A model generated the notes under the pieces. The model did no database searches. It worked only from the letters and a program-made list of their open reading frames with translations, and was not told the DNA's origin. The position numbers were made by a program, and so were the translations under genes. 57,071 nt of DNA from CALHKP01 sp963558075. Lineage in GTDB: Bacteria > Bacillota > Clostridia > Peptostreptococcales > Anaerovoracaceae. Within the stretch, counting starts at the first letter, position 1, and each line of letters opens with the position of its first letter. Shown piece by piece: positions 7,712 to 17,174 of this stretch. Location of the stretch: assembly GCA_963558075.1 (NCBI GenBank), contig CAUWFN010000013.1, forward strand, positions 1 to 57,071, written 5' to 3'.

Positions 7712-9084
7712 CAGAATCCAGTTTCTCCTTTCCTGTATTTGTCACAGCTGCAAACAAAGTTCACAGCAAAATCCGGATTGCCCGCAAAATGAATATGCGG
7801 ATATCCAGCAAGCACATTCCTGTATTTAACGAAACAGTCAAAGGCTTTACCTCTTCTGTTTACTGCAGAAAATGCGCATCCATTGTCACTTGAGTCACTA
7901 TAATGAAACTCGTGACATCTTATCGATTCTCCTTTTGAGGCTATTACAGTATCTTCCTTTGCCTCAAGAGTCTTATAACCAAATCTAACAAGAGAATCTG
8001 TCATATGAGATTCACTTTCGAGAACGCCTGTCATTCTTATCGTTTCTTTTCCATTATCTATGGATTTTCCAAGATACATGAACCCACCGCACTCTGCAAA
8101 GATAGGCATTCCCTTCTCAGCTGCATTTTTGACGCTTTCTAGCATAGCTGTATTTTCCGAAAGTTCTTTTGCGTAAACTTCTGGGTATCCGCCTCCGAAT
8201 ATGAGTCCTGACACGCCTTCTGGAATTTTCTCATCTTCAATCGGTGAAAAAAATTCAATTTCAGCCCCCGCCTTTTTCAGTAGCTCAAAATTATCCTCAT
8301 AATAAAAGTTAAAGGCTTTATCTTTTGCTACGCCAATTTTAACCTTCTCATCAACCGTTTCCTTAACCTTTACAGGCTCAAATTCAATCTCTAGTGCAGA
8401 TTCAGAAAGCTCTACAATTCCATCTAAATCAAGACATTCTAAAGCCGCTTTTCCAAGAAGATCAACCTTAGTCTTAAGATCAGAAATTTCTCCTGCCGTT
8501 ACAAGGCCAAGATGTCTGTTTTCTATACCAGCACCCTCAACCTTAGGTAAAAAGCCATAACATTTTATTCCGAGATTCTCTTCTACAGACTTCTTGTAAA
8601 CACTGTACATTCCCTTAGTGCATCTGTTTAGGATTACTCCTTTGATATTATTATCAAAGTAATTTAGATATCCGCTGATTTCTGCAAGCAGAGATGAACT
8701 TTTTCCCCTTACATTAACCACGAGTATCTCAGGTGTTCCTGTAACCTTTGCGATATGATTTGCCGAAAATTCATCGTTATCAAAGCCAAAACCGTCATAA
8801 ATACCCATTACACCTTCGATTACAGCTATGCCATCATCAGATGAGTTTTCTCCTAAAATAGTTTTTACCATATCTTCCCCACACAAATACATGTCTAGGT
8901 TTCTCGATTTTGTCCCTATGATTTCACTATGAAACATAGGATCTATGTAATCCGGACCGCATTTAAAAGCAGCCGGATTTTTTCCCGTATCTTTGAGAGC
9001 CTTAAGCAGACTGCAGACAACTGTAGTTTTGCCACAGTCGCTGCCAGTCCCACCGATAAGTACTCTCGGCATCTTTTTATTCAT
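7711..9084 (-). CDS. cbiA: Cobyrinate a,c-diamide synthase
   Basis: About 457 aa from the ATG at 9084 (AGGGG 10 nt upstream; the TTG just before it is a poorer start). CbiA amidates carboxylates a and c of cobyrinate with ATP and glutamine. The P-loop GGTGSDCGKTT is at 11-21, with EGVMGIYDG near 90. The C-terminal glutaminase nucleophile is in AECGGFMYLG (about C332), and the late histidine lies in GYPHIHF. It overlaps cbiET by 8 bp and touches cbiB. Confidence 0.95.
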   Translation of the reverse strand: MNKKMPRVLIGGTGSDCGKTTVVCSLLKALKDTGKNPAAFKCGPDYIDPMFHSEIIGTKSRNLDMYLCGEDMVKTILGENSSDDGIAVIEGVMGIYDGFGFDNDEFSANHIAKVTGTPEILVVNVRGKSSSLLAEISGYLNYFDNNIKGVILNRCTKGMYSVYKKSVEENLGIKCYGFLPKVEGAGIENRHLGLVTAGEISDLKTKVDLLGKAALECLDLDGIVELSESALEIEFEPVKVKETVDEKVKIGVAKDKAFNFYYEDNFELLKKAGAEIEFFSPIEDEKIPEGVSGLIFGGGYPEVYAKELSENTAMLESVKNAAEKGMPIFAECGGFMYLGKSIDNGKETIRMTGVLESESHMTDSLVRFGYKTLEAKEDTVIASKGESIRCHEFHYSDSSDNGCAFSAVNRRGKAFDCFVKYRNVLAGYPHIHFAGNPDFAVNFVCSCDKYRKGETGF

Positions 9085-10279
9085 CAAGGTGCATCCCCTT
9101 TATAATATATACCGGATTTTCGGCCTTCATCAGATTATATCGTCCTAGCTTATTTGCAACAGCGATATTTGCGCACATGATTTCAGTCTCCATATTTCTT
9201 TCAGAAAACAGATTTACGGCCTGTGAAATAGTTTCTAATGTGATAGCATTTACAACAAAGACAGTTTTAGGATTTTTTGAAAGACATACATCAATTATAT
9301 CTCCCATATGTCCTGTGCTTCCGCCGATAAAAACTTTGTCGCAAGCAGGAAGATCAGAAAGTCCATCTGGTGCTGTTGAGTGCGTAATTTCTATGTTATA
9401 GGCTCCTGTTTTCTTTCTATTTTCTTCTATAAGCTCTACAGCAAAATCATTTTTTTCAACTGCATATACTGTGGACTCAAATGCCTTATACGCAAGAGCA
9501 CATGTTACTGCACCTGTCCCAGCCCCAATGTCATACACTACATCGCTAGGCTCGATTTCGAGAGCTGAAACAGAAAGATTTCTAACAGCTTCTTTTGTCA
9601 TAGGGCTCTTTCCTCTTATAAAATCCCCATCCTTAAGGGTTTTATATCTATTTACATAATTTTGATTATGTACATATATGACGGAAAGGTCACAAAAGTC
9701 GTATTTAAGTATCTCTTCTGGCGTACCTGTAACAATTCTTTCATTATCAAATGTAAGGTTCTCGCCTACTGTCATCTTTACGCAGCTACCAAGGCCTGCC
9801 TTGCATAACTTTGATGCTACATCCTTTGCTTTTATTTTTCCGCCTGTAAGAGCAAATACATTTTCGTTATATGACACATAAGAAACGATATTTTTCTCTC
9901 TTCCATGAAGACTGACAAGAGCTGTATTTTCATACCCTTTTCCGAGTTTTGACATAAGATAGCTTAGGCTTCCGATTCCGCATACAAATTCGTATTCTAT
10001 TTCCGGATCAATTTTCTTTGCAATTGTAGATGCTATGCTATAAAATCCTGTATCACCTGATGCAGCAATGCAAACTATGCCATCCACATCCTTATTTTTG
10101 TTTATATATTCGACTGTGTCCATGATACCCATAAACTGAGTGTTTTCATTCAGAGCTTTTACAGCGTTAATTCTCTTCTGAGAGGAAAGAACTATGTCAG
10201 CAGACTTAATTATGCTCTTTGCCCTATCTGTAAAAAAATCTAGATCTCCTGGGCCGACTCCTGTAATATAAACTTTCAT
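9077..10279 (-). CDS. cbiET: Fused cobalt-precorrin-7 C5-methyltransferase / C15-methyltransferase (decarboxylating)
   Basis: 400 aa fusion of two enzymes that are separate in many anaerobes. Residues 1 to about 205 are a CbiE tetrapyrrole methylase (VGPGDLDFFT at 8-17, AASGDTGFYS near 72-81). Residues about 215-400 are CbiT, a Rossmann methyltransferase with the SAM motif VVYDIGAGTG at 247-256. Together they methylate C5 and C15 and decarboxylate the C12 acetate, giving cobalt-precorrin-8. The fusion matches CobL of the aerobic route, but the neighbours are anaerobic-type. It starts 8 bp after cbiX. Confidence 0.94.
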   Translation of the reverse strand: MKVYITGVGPGDLDFFTDRAKSIIKSADIVLSSQKRINAVKALNENTQFMGIMDTVEYINKNKDVDGIVCIAASGDTGFYSIASTIAKKIDPEIEYEFVCGIGSLSYLMSKLGKGYENTALVSLHGREKNIVSYVSYNENVFALTGGKIKAKDVASKLCKAGLGSCVKMTVGENLTFDNERIVTGTPEEILKYDFCDLSVIYVHNQNYVNRYKTLKDGDFIRGKSPMTKEAVRNLSVSALEIEPSDVVYDIGAGTGAVTCALAYKAFESTVYAVEKNDFAVELIEENRKKTGAYNIEITHSTAPDGLSDLPACDKVFIGGSTGHMGDIIDVCLSKNPKTVFVVNAITLETISQAVNLFSERNMETEIMCANIAVANKLGRYNLMKAENPVYIIKGMHLDE

Positions 10280-10287
10280 GGTATTAC

Positions 10288-10644
10288 CTACTGAGCAATT
10301 CTGTCTACGAGAATATCTGCTAATCTTTCGTCAACACCAAGAGTGTTTCCCATTTCAACAGTGATTCCAGGGTAGCTTTTTAGGATTTCACCGATTTCGT
10401 TAGGGATATCTTCCCTGATATGGATTCCTTCAAATAGGAAGTAAGGAACTACTTTGATATGGTCTACACCTTTATCTGAAAGAGTTTTGATTCCATGTTC
10501 GATGTTTTCTTCGCAAAACTCCATGTATGCGATTTCAATAGGCATATCGTCCATCTTTGTTCTTACCATATCTACTACTGCATTGATTGTATCTTTTGTT
10601 GATTTAACTCTGCTTCCATGAGCAAGGATTAATACTCCGTTCAT
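10288..10644 (-). CDS. cbiX: Sirohydrochlorin cobaltochelatase, short single-domain CbiX
   Basis: 118 aa, about half the length of two-domain CbiX or CbiK. The short form (CbiX-S) acts as a homodimer. It inserts Co2+ into sirohydrochlorin, the committed step of the anaerobic cobalamin route. The metal and catalytic histidines are visible in LILAHGSR (H9) and VVPYFLFEGIHIREDIP (H75). It lies 2 bp after the hemL stop. No cbiK is present in the window, so this is the likely cobalt chelatase. Confidence 0.9.
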   Translation of the reverse strand: MNGVLILAHGSRVKSTKDTINAVVDMVRTKMDDMPIEIAYMEFCEENIEHGIKTLSDKGVDHIKVVPYFLFEGIHIREDIPNEIGEILKSYPGITVEMGNTLGVDERLADILVDRIAQ

Positions 10645-10646
10645 TA

Positions 10647-11918
10647 TTATTCTCCTTTGATTACTTTTTTAAATGTTTTAACTGTAAAATCTATATCTTC
10701 TTCTGTAAAACTGTTGTTTAAGAACATTGCCTCATACTGAGAAGGTGCAATGTAGATTCCATTTTCTAGAAGTCCCTTGAACACATGTCTGAACTCCTGC
10801 ATATTGCTCGATGTCGCTTCCTCGTAATTTCTTACAGGGTGCTTTGTATAGTAAAGGCAAAGAAGTGAGCCTGCGTTGTTTACTGTAAATCCAGTTTCCT
10901 TTCTTAGTCCTTCTGCAAGCTTTTTTCCTAGACCATTGATGTGGTCATAGATTTCCGGCTCGTTTAGGAGCTTTTTGAGTGTTACGATTCCAGCTGTCAT
11001 CGCAATCGGATTTCCAGATAATGTTCCGGCCTGATAGATATTTCCGCATGGTGAAATGTTTTCCATGATTTCTTTTCTTCCGCCATATGCGCCTACTGGC
11101 ATTCCGCCACCGATGATTTTGCCATATGTGCAAAGATCAGGAGTTACACCAAAATATTCCGCCGCCCCACCAAAGGCAAGTCTAAAACCTGTAATTACCT
11201 CATCAAAGATAAGAAGCGCGCCGTATCTATCGCACAGTTCTCTTAGACCTTCTAAAAATCCAGGTTCAGGAAGCACAACTCCCATGTTTGCAGCTACTGG
11301 CTCAACAATAATTGCTGCAACCTCATCTCTGTTCTTCTGAAGTAGCATCTCTACACTTTCAAGATCGTTATATGTAGCGATAAGTGTATCCTCTGCAGCT
11401 CCCGGTGTTACTCCAGAGCTATCAGGAGATCCAAATGTCATAGCACCAGAACCTGCCTTTACAAGCATGCTATCGCTGTGTCCGTGATAGCAGCCTTCAA
11501 ACTTAATGATTTTGTTTCTGCCTGTATAGCCTCTTGCAAGTCTAAGTGCACTCATTACAGCCTCAGTACCGCTGTTTACCATACGAACCATGTCTATATG
11601 CTTTATGTTTGATGTTATGAGCTCAGCAATTTCAACCTCAAGCTCGTTGCAAGCACCAAAGCTTAGACCTTTTTCTACAGCTTCTTTTACAGCACAGATA
11701 ACATCCTCGTTCACATGTCCTAGAATCATAGGACCCCAAGATCCGATGAAATCAAGGTATTCGTTTCCGTCTGCATCATATATTTTGTTTCCTTCACCTC
11801 TTTCGATATAAAGTGGTGACATGTCTACTGATTTAAATGCTCTTACCGGGCTATTAACTCCGCCTGGCATTACCTTTTTCGCTCTTTCAAATAAATTCTC
11901 TGATTTTGATGTAATCAC
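10647..11918 (-). CDS. hemL: Glutamate-1-semialdehyde 2,1-aminomutase
   Basis: 423 aa PLP enzyme converting glutamate-1-semialdehyde to 5-aminolevulinate (C5 pathway). The N-terminal MPGGVNSPVRAF, the central VNSGTEAVMSALRLAR, and the PLP lysine in YGKIIGGGMPVGAYGG all fit. The start is GTG at 11918, immediately after the hemB TAA, with GGAG upstream. With hemA and hemB it supplies porphobilinogen; its place inside the riboswitch-led operon ties ALA supply to B12 demand. Confidence 0.95.
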   Translation of the reverse strand: MITSKSENLFERAKKVMPGGVNSPVRAFKSVDMSPLYIERGEGNKIYDADGNEYLDFIGSWGPMILGHVNEDVICAVKEAVEKGLSFGACNELEVEIAELITSNIKHIDMVRMVNSGTEAVMSALRLARGYTGRNKIIKFEGCYHGHSDSMLVKAGSGAMTFGSPDSSGVTPGAAEDTLIATYNDLESVEMLLQKNRDEVAAIIVEPVAANMGVVLPEPGFLEGLRELCDRYGALLIFDEVITGFRLAFGGAAEYFGVTPDLCTYGKIIGGGMPVGAYGGRKEIMENISPCGNIYQAGTLSGNPIAMTAGIVTLKKLLNEPEIYDHINGLGKKLAEGLRKETGFTVNNAGSLLCLYYTKHPVRNYEEATSSNMQEFRHVFKGLLENGIYIAPSQYEAMFLNNSFTEEDIDFTVKTFKKVIKGE

Positions 11919-12896
11919 TTAAATATCTCCTTTTCTGATAGCATCTGCAGCTTCCATCGCAAAGTATGTTATAACGATATCGGCGCCTGCTCTGTACATA
12001 GAAGTAATTGATTCACACATGATGCCGTATTCGTCGATAAGACCTGCTTTTCCGGCATTTTTAATCATCGCATATTCTCCGCTTACGCTGTATGTAGCAA
12101 CAGGAAGGTTTGTATTGCAAGAAACCTCTCTGATAACATCAAGATATGAAAGCGCAGGCTTAACCATGATGATGTCTGCACCCTCTTCTTCATCATATAG
12201 TGCTTCTCTGATGCCCTCACGCATATTATGAGGATCCATCTGATAGCTCTTTCTATCTCCAAATGAAGGAGCTGAACCTGCCGCCTCTCTGAAAGGTCCA
12301 TAGAATTTTGACGCATATTTTACTGCATAGCTCATAATTGGAACATTCTTAAATCCGTTTTCATCAAGTCCCTCTCTAATTGCAGCAACTCTTCCGTCCA
12401 TCATATCTGAAGGAGCAACCATGTCTGCACCTGCTTTTGCATGAGAAACAGCTGTAGCTACCAGGTATTTTAGAGTTTCATCGTTATCAACATCATGACC
12501 ATGAAGAATTCCGCAGTGGCCGTGAGATGTGTATTCGCACATGCATACGTCAGTAATTACATAAACCTCATCTCCATAGAGTCTTTTTATTTCTCGTACT
12601 GCCTGCTGAACAACACCGTTGTCATCATAAGCTCCGCTTCCAACAGGATCCTTCTCCTTTGGAATTCCGAAAAGAAGAACTTTGTTGATTCCGTGGGATA
12701 GACACTCGTCGATGATTTCCTTTGCTCTGTCTGGACTATATCTGAACTGCCCTTCCATCGCCTCGATAGGGGCTTTGATGTCAGTTCCCTCTTCAAAGAA
12801 AATAGGATAGATAAGGCTATCTACTGTCGCCTTTGTTTCTCTTACCATCCCTCTGATAATAGCATTTGATCTTAATCTTCTAGGTCTGTTTACCAT
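11919..12896 (-). CDS. hemB: Delta-aminolevulinic acid dehydratase (porphobilinogen synthase)
   Basis: 325 aa. Condenses two ALA molecules to porphobilinogen. The zinc-site cysteines are C118, C120 and C128 in DVCMCEYTSHGHCG, so this is the zinc-dependent type. The two Schiff-base lysine regions are YAVKYASKFYGPFREA and IIMVKPALSYLDVI. It starts at the ATG directly after the cobA/hemD stop and abuts hemL. Confidence 0.96.
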   Translation of the reverse strand: MVNRPRRLRSNAIIRGMVRETKATVDSLIYPIFFEEGTDIKAPIEAMEGQFRYSPDRAKEIIDECLSHGINKVLLFGIPKEKDPVGSGAYDDNGVVQQAVREIKRLYGDEVYVITDVCMCEYTSHGHCGILHGHDVDNDETLKYLVATAVSHAKAGADMVAPSDMMDGRVAAIREGLDENGFKNVPIMSYAVKYASKFYGPFREAAGSAPSFGDRKSYQMDPHNMREGIREALYDEEEGADIIMVKPALSYLDVIREVSCNTNLPVATYSVSGEYAMIKNAGKAGLIDEYGIMCESITSMYRAGADIVITYFAMEAADAIRKGDI

Positions 12897-14357
12897 TTAT
12901 TTTTCACTCCTAACCTTTTCGATCATTGAATCAATGGTCGCTTCATCTGAAATAACTGTATCAAAATTATATTTAGCTGCCGCCTGAGCAGTCTGTTTTC
13001 CAATGCATAGAGCCTTCATGCCGCCGAAGTCTTCTTTTCCTTGAGTTTTAACAAAGCCTTCAACGCAGCTTTTGCTCGTAAATGTCACCATATCAAAGCC
13101 AGCAGGAATGCCTTCCTCGTGATCGACATAACTTGTTTCATATACAGGGTAATCTTTATATTCGATTCCTGCTTTTTCGTAAACATCAGTGATGTCCTTT
13201 GTTCCGATTTTCGCTCTTAGAAGAATCAGCTTTTCGCCTGGCTTGATAACGCCCTGAGAAACCATCTCCTCTGCAAGGTGCTCGCCATCAAATACGCTCG
13301 GAATAAAATCAGCTACAAGGCCGTACTCACGAAGCACATTTGCAGTTGCTCTTCCAATGCATGCGATTTTACCCTTTACTGCTCTTACATCTCTTCCTGT
13401 TTCAAACAGATACGAGAAGAATGATTTCACACCTTCTCCGCTAGTAAACACAAGCCAGTCATAATTTTCGAAGTCCGGGTCAATAGGTCTAATAAACTTA
13501 GTTTCAATACAAGGATAAAGTAGTGTATCTGCACCAAGCTCTCTAAGCCCTGCGTTTAGCTTTGAGCTTCTTTTCATTGGCTGAGTCACAATAACCTTTT
13601 TCCCTTTTAGCGGAAGCTTAGAATACCAGTCAAACTGTTCTGAAAGAGAGCACACGTTTCCGACAACAATTACAGATGGAGATACTACCTTTTCTCTCTG
13701 AATCATATCCTCGATGTCTTCTAAAGTTGAAACGAACTTTCTCTGATAAGGTCTAGTTCCGTTTTCTATAACTGCAGCACTAGTTGATTTATCCATACCA
13801 GCTTCCATAAGGCCTTTTGCTATTCTGCCAACAGTTGAAACGCTCATCATAAACACTAGCGTACCCTTTAGGCGTACAAGAGCATCAAAATCGAGTTTGA
13901 CCTCGCTGTCTGCCTTTCCGTGACCTGTAATTATGTGAACTGAAGAGCAGAAATTTCTGTGTGTTACAGGAACGCCGCCATATGCAGGAGCTGCTATAGA
14001 TGAAGTGATTCCTGGAACAACTTCAAACTCGATTCCGTTTTCTGCAAGAAGCTCAAGCTCTTCTCCTCCTCTTCCGAAAACGAATGGGTCGCCGCCTTTA
14101 AGTCTTACAGTCTTCTTTCCTGCCTGTGCCTCTCTCAGAAGGATTTTGTTAATTTCTCCCTGAGGAACAGGATGGTTTCCAACATTTTTGCCTACATTGA
14201 TAAGCTCTGCCTTGTCAGAAATCATAGCCATAATCTCATCGCTTACAAGTCTGTCATAAACTACAACATCTGCTGTCTCAAGAAGCTTTTTCCCTTTGAT
14301 TGTAAGTAGGTCCGCATCTCCAGGGCCTGCACCTACAAGATATACTTTTCCAGGCAT
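12897..14357 (-). CDS. cobA-hemD: Fused uroporphyrinogen-III C-methyltransferase / uroporphyrinogen-III synthase
   Basis: 486 aa fusion. Residues 1 to about 240 are a SUMT methylase (VGAGPGDADLLTIKG near 8-22, LKGGDPFVFGRGGEE near 83-97) that makes precorrin-2 with two SAM. Residues about 250-486 are HemD, which cyclises hydroxymethylbilane to uroporphyrinogen III; VFTSGEGVKSFF and FTSKSCVEGF are its recognisable repeats. The fusion is common in Clostridia. It shares one base with hemC and abuts hemB. Confidence 0.95.
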   Translation of the reverse strand: MPGKVYLVGAGPGDADLLTIKGKKLLETADVVVYDRLVSDEIMAMISDKAELINVGKNVGNHPVPQGEINKILLREAQAGKKTVRLKGGDPFVFGRGGEELELLAENGIEFEVVPGITSSIAAPAYGGVPVTHRNFCSSVHIITGHGKADSEVKLDFDALVRLKGTLVFMMSVSTVGRIAKGLMEAGMDKSTSAAVIENGTRPYQRKFVSTLEDIEDMIQREKVVSPSVIVVGNVCSLSEQFDWYSKLPLKGKKVIVTQPMKRSSKLNAGLRELGADTLLYPCIETKFIRPIDPDFENYDWLVFTSGEGVKSFFSYLFETGRDVRAVKGKIACIGRATANVLREYGLVADFIPSVFDGEHLAEEMVSQGVIKPGEKLILLRAKIGTKDITDVYEKAGIEYKDYPVYETSYVDHEEGIPAGFDMVTFTSKSCVEGFVKTQGKEDFGGMKALCIGKQTAQAAAKYNFDTVISDEATIDSMIEKVRSEK

Positions 14358-15229
14358 TATCTTCCCTCCTTCATCTTAAGAGCAAGCGCAGCACCAAGCT
14401 TTTCGCCATCATATTTGTTGCCCTTAGCTTTATCAAAATATGTATTATACTCATCGTCAACATAAAAGCCTGTGATTTCGATTTCATCTCCTTCTACTGT
14501 AGCATATGCTGCTACTGGCGAGCTACATCCACCATCAAGAGTTCTTACATAGCTTCTTTCTGCAAGAGCACATAGCTTAGCCTCTTCGCTTTCGAAATCA
14601 GCTAAGAATGGAACCTCATATCCTTTTCTTCCCTGAACTACAAGAATTCCCTGGCATGCTGCAGGAAGAATTTCATCAACCTCAAAAATTCTCGAAACTC
14701 GTTCTTCAAGGCCAAGTCTTTTGATTCCTGCATATGCTAAAACTATTGCTCCGAACTGACCGCTATCAAGCTTTGCAAGCCTTGTCTGAACATTTCCCCT
14801 TATAGGAGCAAGCTCTGCCTGCGGATAAAGCTTTTTAAGCTGAAGCTGTCTTCTCAGAGAAGAACAGCCAATAGGCTTTGAAAAATCAATTTCTTTCTTT
14901 CCCTCTGGAAGGATCAAAACGTCTCTTGGGTCTTCTCTATCAGAAAACGCAAGTAGAGGAAGCTCTTCCGAAACCTCCATAGGCATATCCTTGAGGCTGT
15001 GAACTGTAAGGTCAACCTCTTCTGAGACAAGGGCTCTATCAAGCTCTTTGACAAACAATCCTTTGCCACCTATCTTATCGAGAGTCTTATCAAGAATCTT
15101 GTCTCCCGTTGTTTTCATAGTTATAAGCTCTGTCTCAAGCTTTTCATCAAAATTTTGGATGGCATCTATTACCATCTCTGACTGAATTACCGCAAGCTTA
15201 CTTTCGCGGCTTCCGACTCTAACTTTCAT
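14357..15229 (-). CDS. hemC: Hydroxymethylbilane synthase (porphobilinogen deaminase)
   Basis: 290 aa. Polymerises four porphobilinogens to hydroxymethylbilane. The N-terminal RVGSRESKLAVIQSE, the catalytic VHSLKDMP (77-84), the cofactor-binding arginines in SSLRRQLQL, and the dipyrromethane-attachment cysteine C235 in LDGGCSSPVAA are all present. It overlaps the precorrin-2 dehydrogenase stop by one base and the cobA/hemD start by one base. Confidence 0.96.
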   Translation of the reverse strand: MKVRVGSRESKLAVIQSEMVIDAIQNFDEKLETELITMKTTGDKILDKTLDKIGGKGLFVKELDRALVSEEVDLTVHSLKDMPMEVSEELPLLAFSDREDPRDVLILPEGKKEIDFSKPIGCSSLRRQLQLKKLYPQAELAPIRGNVQTRLAKLDSGQFGAIVLAYAGIKRLGLEERVSRIFEVDEILPAACQGILVVQGRKGYEVPFLADFESEEAKLCALAERSYVRTLDGGCSSPVAAYATVEGDEIEITGFYVDDEYNTYFDKAKGNKYDGEKLGAALALKMKEGR

Positions 15230-15693
15230 CAGTAATCCTTTCTCTCAACGATGCCACGTATAACCGCAGCTGACTTCTTTGTTATATCATGGGAATTCCC
15301 ACTTCCTGAAATACCTACAGTGATATCATCATTTACTGCAATAGCTGGAAAGAAGAAATCACATTCTCCTCTGCAGTCACATGCATTTGCAAGGATTCCC
15401 GCCTCTTTCGCATCACTTATAATTCTATAGTTTGTATCCCTGTCATCTGTGCATGCCAAAACCATAAGCTGATCAGAAATGTACTTTCTGTCATAAACAT
15501 CTTCTGTATATTTCAAAAGATTATCTTTTGCATATCCTTTAATTTCATCACAGCACATCGGAGCTACAACCTCGATATCAAAATCGAACTTGAGAAGAGT
15601 TGTAACTCTCCTCTTTGCTATAGTACCTGCACCTATGACTAGGACCTTCTGCCCCTCACTGTCAATAAACAGCGGAAATCTTCTATTTTTCAA
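15229..15693 (-). CDS. Precorrin-2 dehydrogenase, stand-alone CysG N-terminal domain
   Basis: About 154 aa from a TTG at 15693; ATG codons at 15702 and 15723 also exist in frame. I prefer the TTG because AGGTGG lies 9 nt upstream of it, directly abuts the 15702 ATG, and 15723 has no ribosome site. The protein would begin MKNRRFPLFID, as usual for the family. It oxidises precorrin-2 to sirohydrochlorin with NAD+. The Rossmann motif is VLVIGAGTIAKRR. It is shorter than Met8p/CysG-B and lacks most of the C-terminal region, as in many Firmicutes. It overlaps cbiJ by 11 bp. Confidence 0.85.
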   Translation of the reverse strand: MKNRRFPLFIDSEGQKVLVIGAGTIAKRRVTTLLKFDFDIEVVAPMCCDEIKGYAKDNLLKYTEDVYDRKYISDQLMVLACTDDRDTNYRIISDAKEAGILANACDCRGECDFFFPAIAVNDDITVGISGSGNSHDITKKSAAVIRGIVERKDY

Positions 15694-16447
15694 AATACTC
15701 ATCCACCTTTTTTTTGACTTCATCTAGAGAAAACCCAGTCTCAGATTTTGGCCTATCAATAACGACTATCTTAAAACCTTCATCAGCACATGAAATCTTA
15801 TCATCAAATCCACCAGGCTTACCTGTGTTCTTTGTAATGAGATAGCCACATCCATACTGTTTCAGTGTCGCTAGATTCATCTCAGATGTAAAAGGACCCT
15901 GCATGCCGAGGATATTCTTTGATGAAATACCAGCCTCAAGACAAAGCTCAATTGATTTTACTGATGGAAGTACCCTTGCTACGAGCTTATCTTTGTCACT
16001 CACACAGGAAAGGAGCTTAAGCTCCTTTGAGCCTGTAGTCAGAAGAAACCTTCCTTCTGTATTTTCTATAAACTCTGCTGCCTCCTGCATTGACTGAACA
16101 CGTATAACGTTAGGGTGGCTGAACAAAGACTCTTCTCTCAGAAGTCTCACATAAGAAACTCCGGCCTCCTCTGCTGCCCTCTTTATGTTATCTGTTACTT
16201 CTGTCGCATAAGGATGAGTTGCATCGACCACAAGAGATGCTTTTTCATCTTTTATCATAGAAACCATTTCCTCCGGCGAAAGCCTTCCTTCTCTAATTTC
16301 GATGTTTCCAAGGCCTGATATGACCTCGCTACCGTAATCTGTCGCTACAGAAAAAATGCATCTATGAGCAAAATCCCTGCCGTTTACATATTCTGCAAGA
16401 GCGTGACCTTCATATGTTCCGGCAAAGACTAGAAGTCTTTTAGACAT
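15683..16447 (-). CDS. cbiJ: Cobalt-precorrin-6A reductase
   Basis: About 254 aa from the ATG at 16447, which has GAGAGG 8 nt upstream; the longer start at 16471 lies inside cbiH without a clear site. CbiJ reduces the C18-C19 double bond of cobalt-precorrin-6A with a nicotinamide cofactor. Family motifs are the N-terminal VFAGTYEGHALAEYV, VVDATHPYATEVTDN, FLLTTGSKEL and LGMQGPFTSEMN. It overlaps cbiH by 8 bp and the precorrin-2 dehydrogenase by 11 bp. Confidence 0.92.
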   Translation of the reverse strand: MSKRLLVFAGTYEGHALAEYVNGRDFAHRCIFSVATDYGSEVISGLGNIEIREGRLSPEEMVSMIKDEKASLVVDATHPYATEVTDNIKRAAEEAGVSYVRLLREESLFSHPNVIRVQSMQEAAEFIENTEGRFLLTTGSKELKLLSCVSDKDKLVARVLPSVKSIELCLEAGISSKNILGMQGPFTSEMNLATLKQYGCGYLITKNTGKPGGFDDKISCADEGFKIVVIDRPKSETGFSLDEVKKKVDEYFEK

Positions 16448-17171
16448 TTTTGTATCCTCTCGGTGTAACAAGCTTTCCGTTTACTATCTTTGTCTGGCTA
16501 TTTCCGATGAAAACTGTAGTGAACATGTCTATATCATCGTTGTTCTTAAGATCTTTCATCGTACAAACTGTAGCAGTTTCGCCGTCTCTTCCGATATTTT
16601 TAACATATCCACATGGTGTATCTAATGATTTAAATTCTGACATCATATCTACAGCCTTATCAATGTAGTCATGACGCTTTTTGCTCTTAGGGTTATATAG
16701 GCATACAACAAAGTCTGCTTCTGCAGCAAGCTTAAGTCTCTTTTCGATTTTTTCCCACGGAGTCAGAAGATCGCTCAGTGAAATAACAGCAAAATCGTGA
16801 ATCAAAGGAGCTCCTAGAACTGCTGCTCCGCTACACGCTGCTGTAATACCTGCAACTGTTATAATTTCGACCTCAGGATGATCTTCGGCAACTTCACACA
16901 TTATGCCAGCCATTCCATATACTCCTGCATCTCCGCTGCATACAAAAGCAACGTTCTTCCCTTCTAAAGCAATGTCAAGAGCCATCTTGCATCTGTCGAC
17001 CTCCTGCTTCATTGCAGTAGATTTTACTTCTTTACCTTCTGTAAGGTTTTTAACAAGATCCACATAAAGTGTATAGCCGACAACAGCATCACTTTCCTCG
17101 ATAGCTTTTCTTGCCTGAGGAGTCATATACTCCTCGCCTCCTGGACCAATTCCAACTACATAAATCTTCAT
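16440..17171 (-). CDS. cbiH: Cobalt-precorrin-3 C17-methyltransferase (ring contraction)
   Basis: 243 aa tetrapyrrole methylase of the CbiH/CobJ family. It methylates C17 and drives ring contraction, giving the delta-lactone cobalt-precorrin-4. Motifs are VGIGPGGEEYMTPQA near 5-19, FVCSGDAGVYGMAG, and VVCLYNPKSKKR. There is no C-terminal ferredoxin-like extension. It sits between hemA (3-bp gap) and cbiJ (8-bp overlap). Confidence 0.94.
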   Translation of the reverse strand: MKIYVVGIGPGGEEYMTPQARKAIEESDAVVGYTLYVDLVKNLTEGKEVKSTAMKQEVDRCKMALDIALEGKNVAFVCSGDAGVYGMAGIMCEVAEDHPEVEIITVAGITAACSGAAVLGAPLIHDFAVISLSDLLTPWEKIEKRLKLAAEADFVVCLYNPKSKKRHDYIDKAVDMMSEFKSLDTPCGYVKNIGRDGETATVCTMKDLKNNDDIDMFTTVFIGNSQTKIVNGKLVTPRGYKNV

Positions 17172-17174
17172 ATA

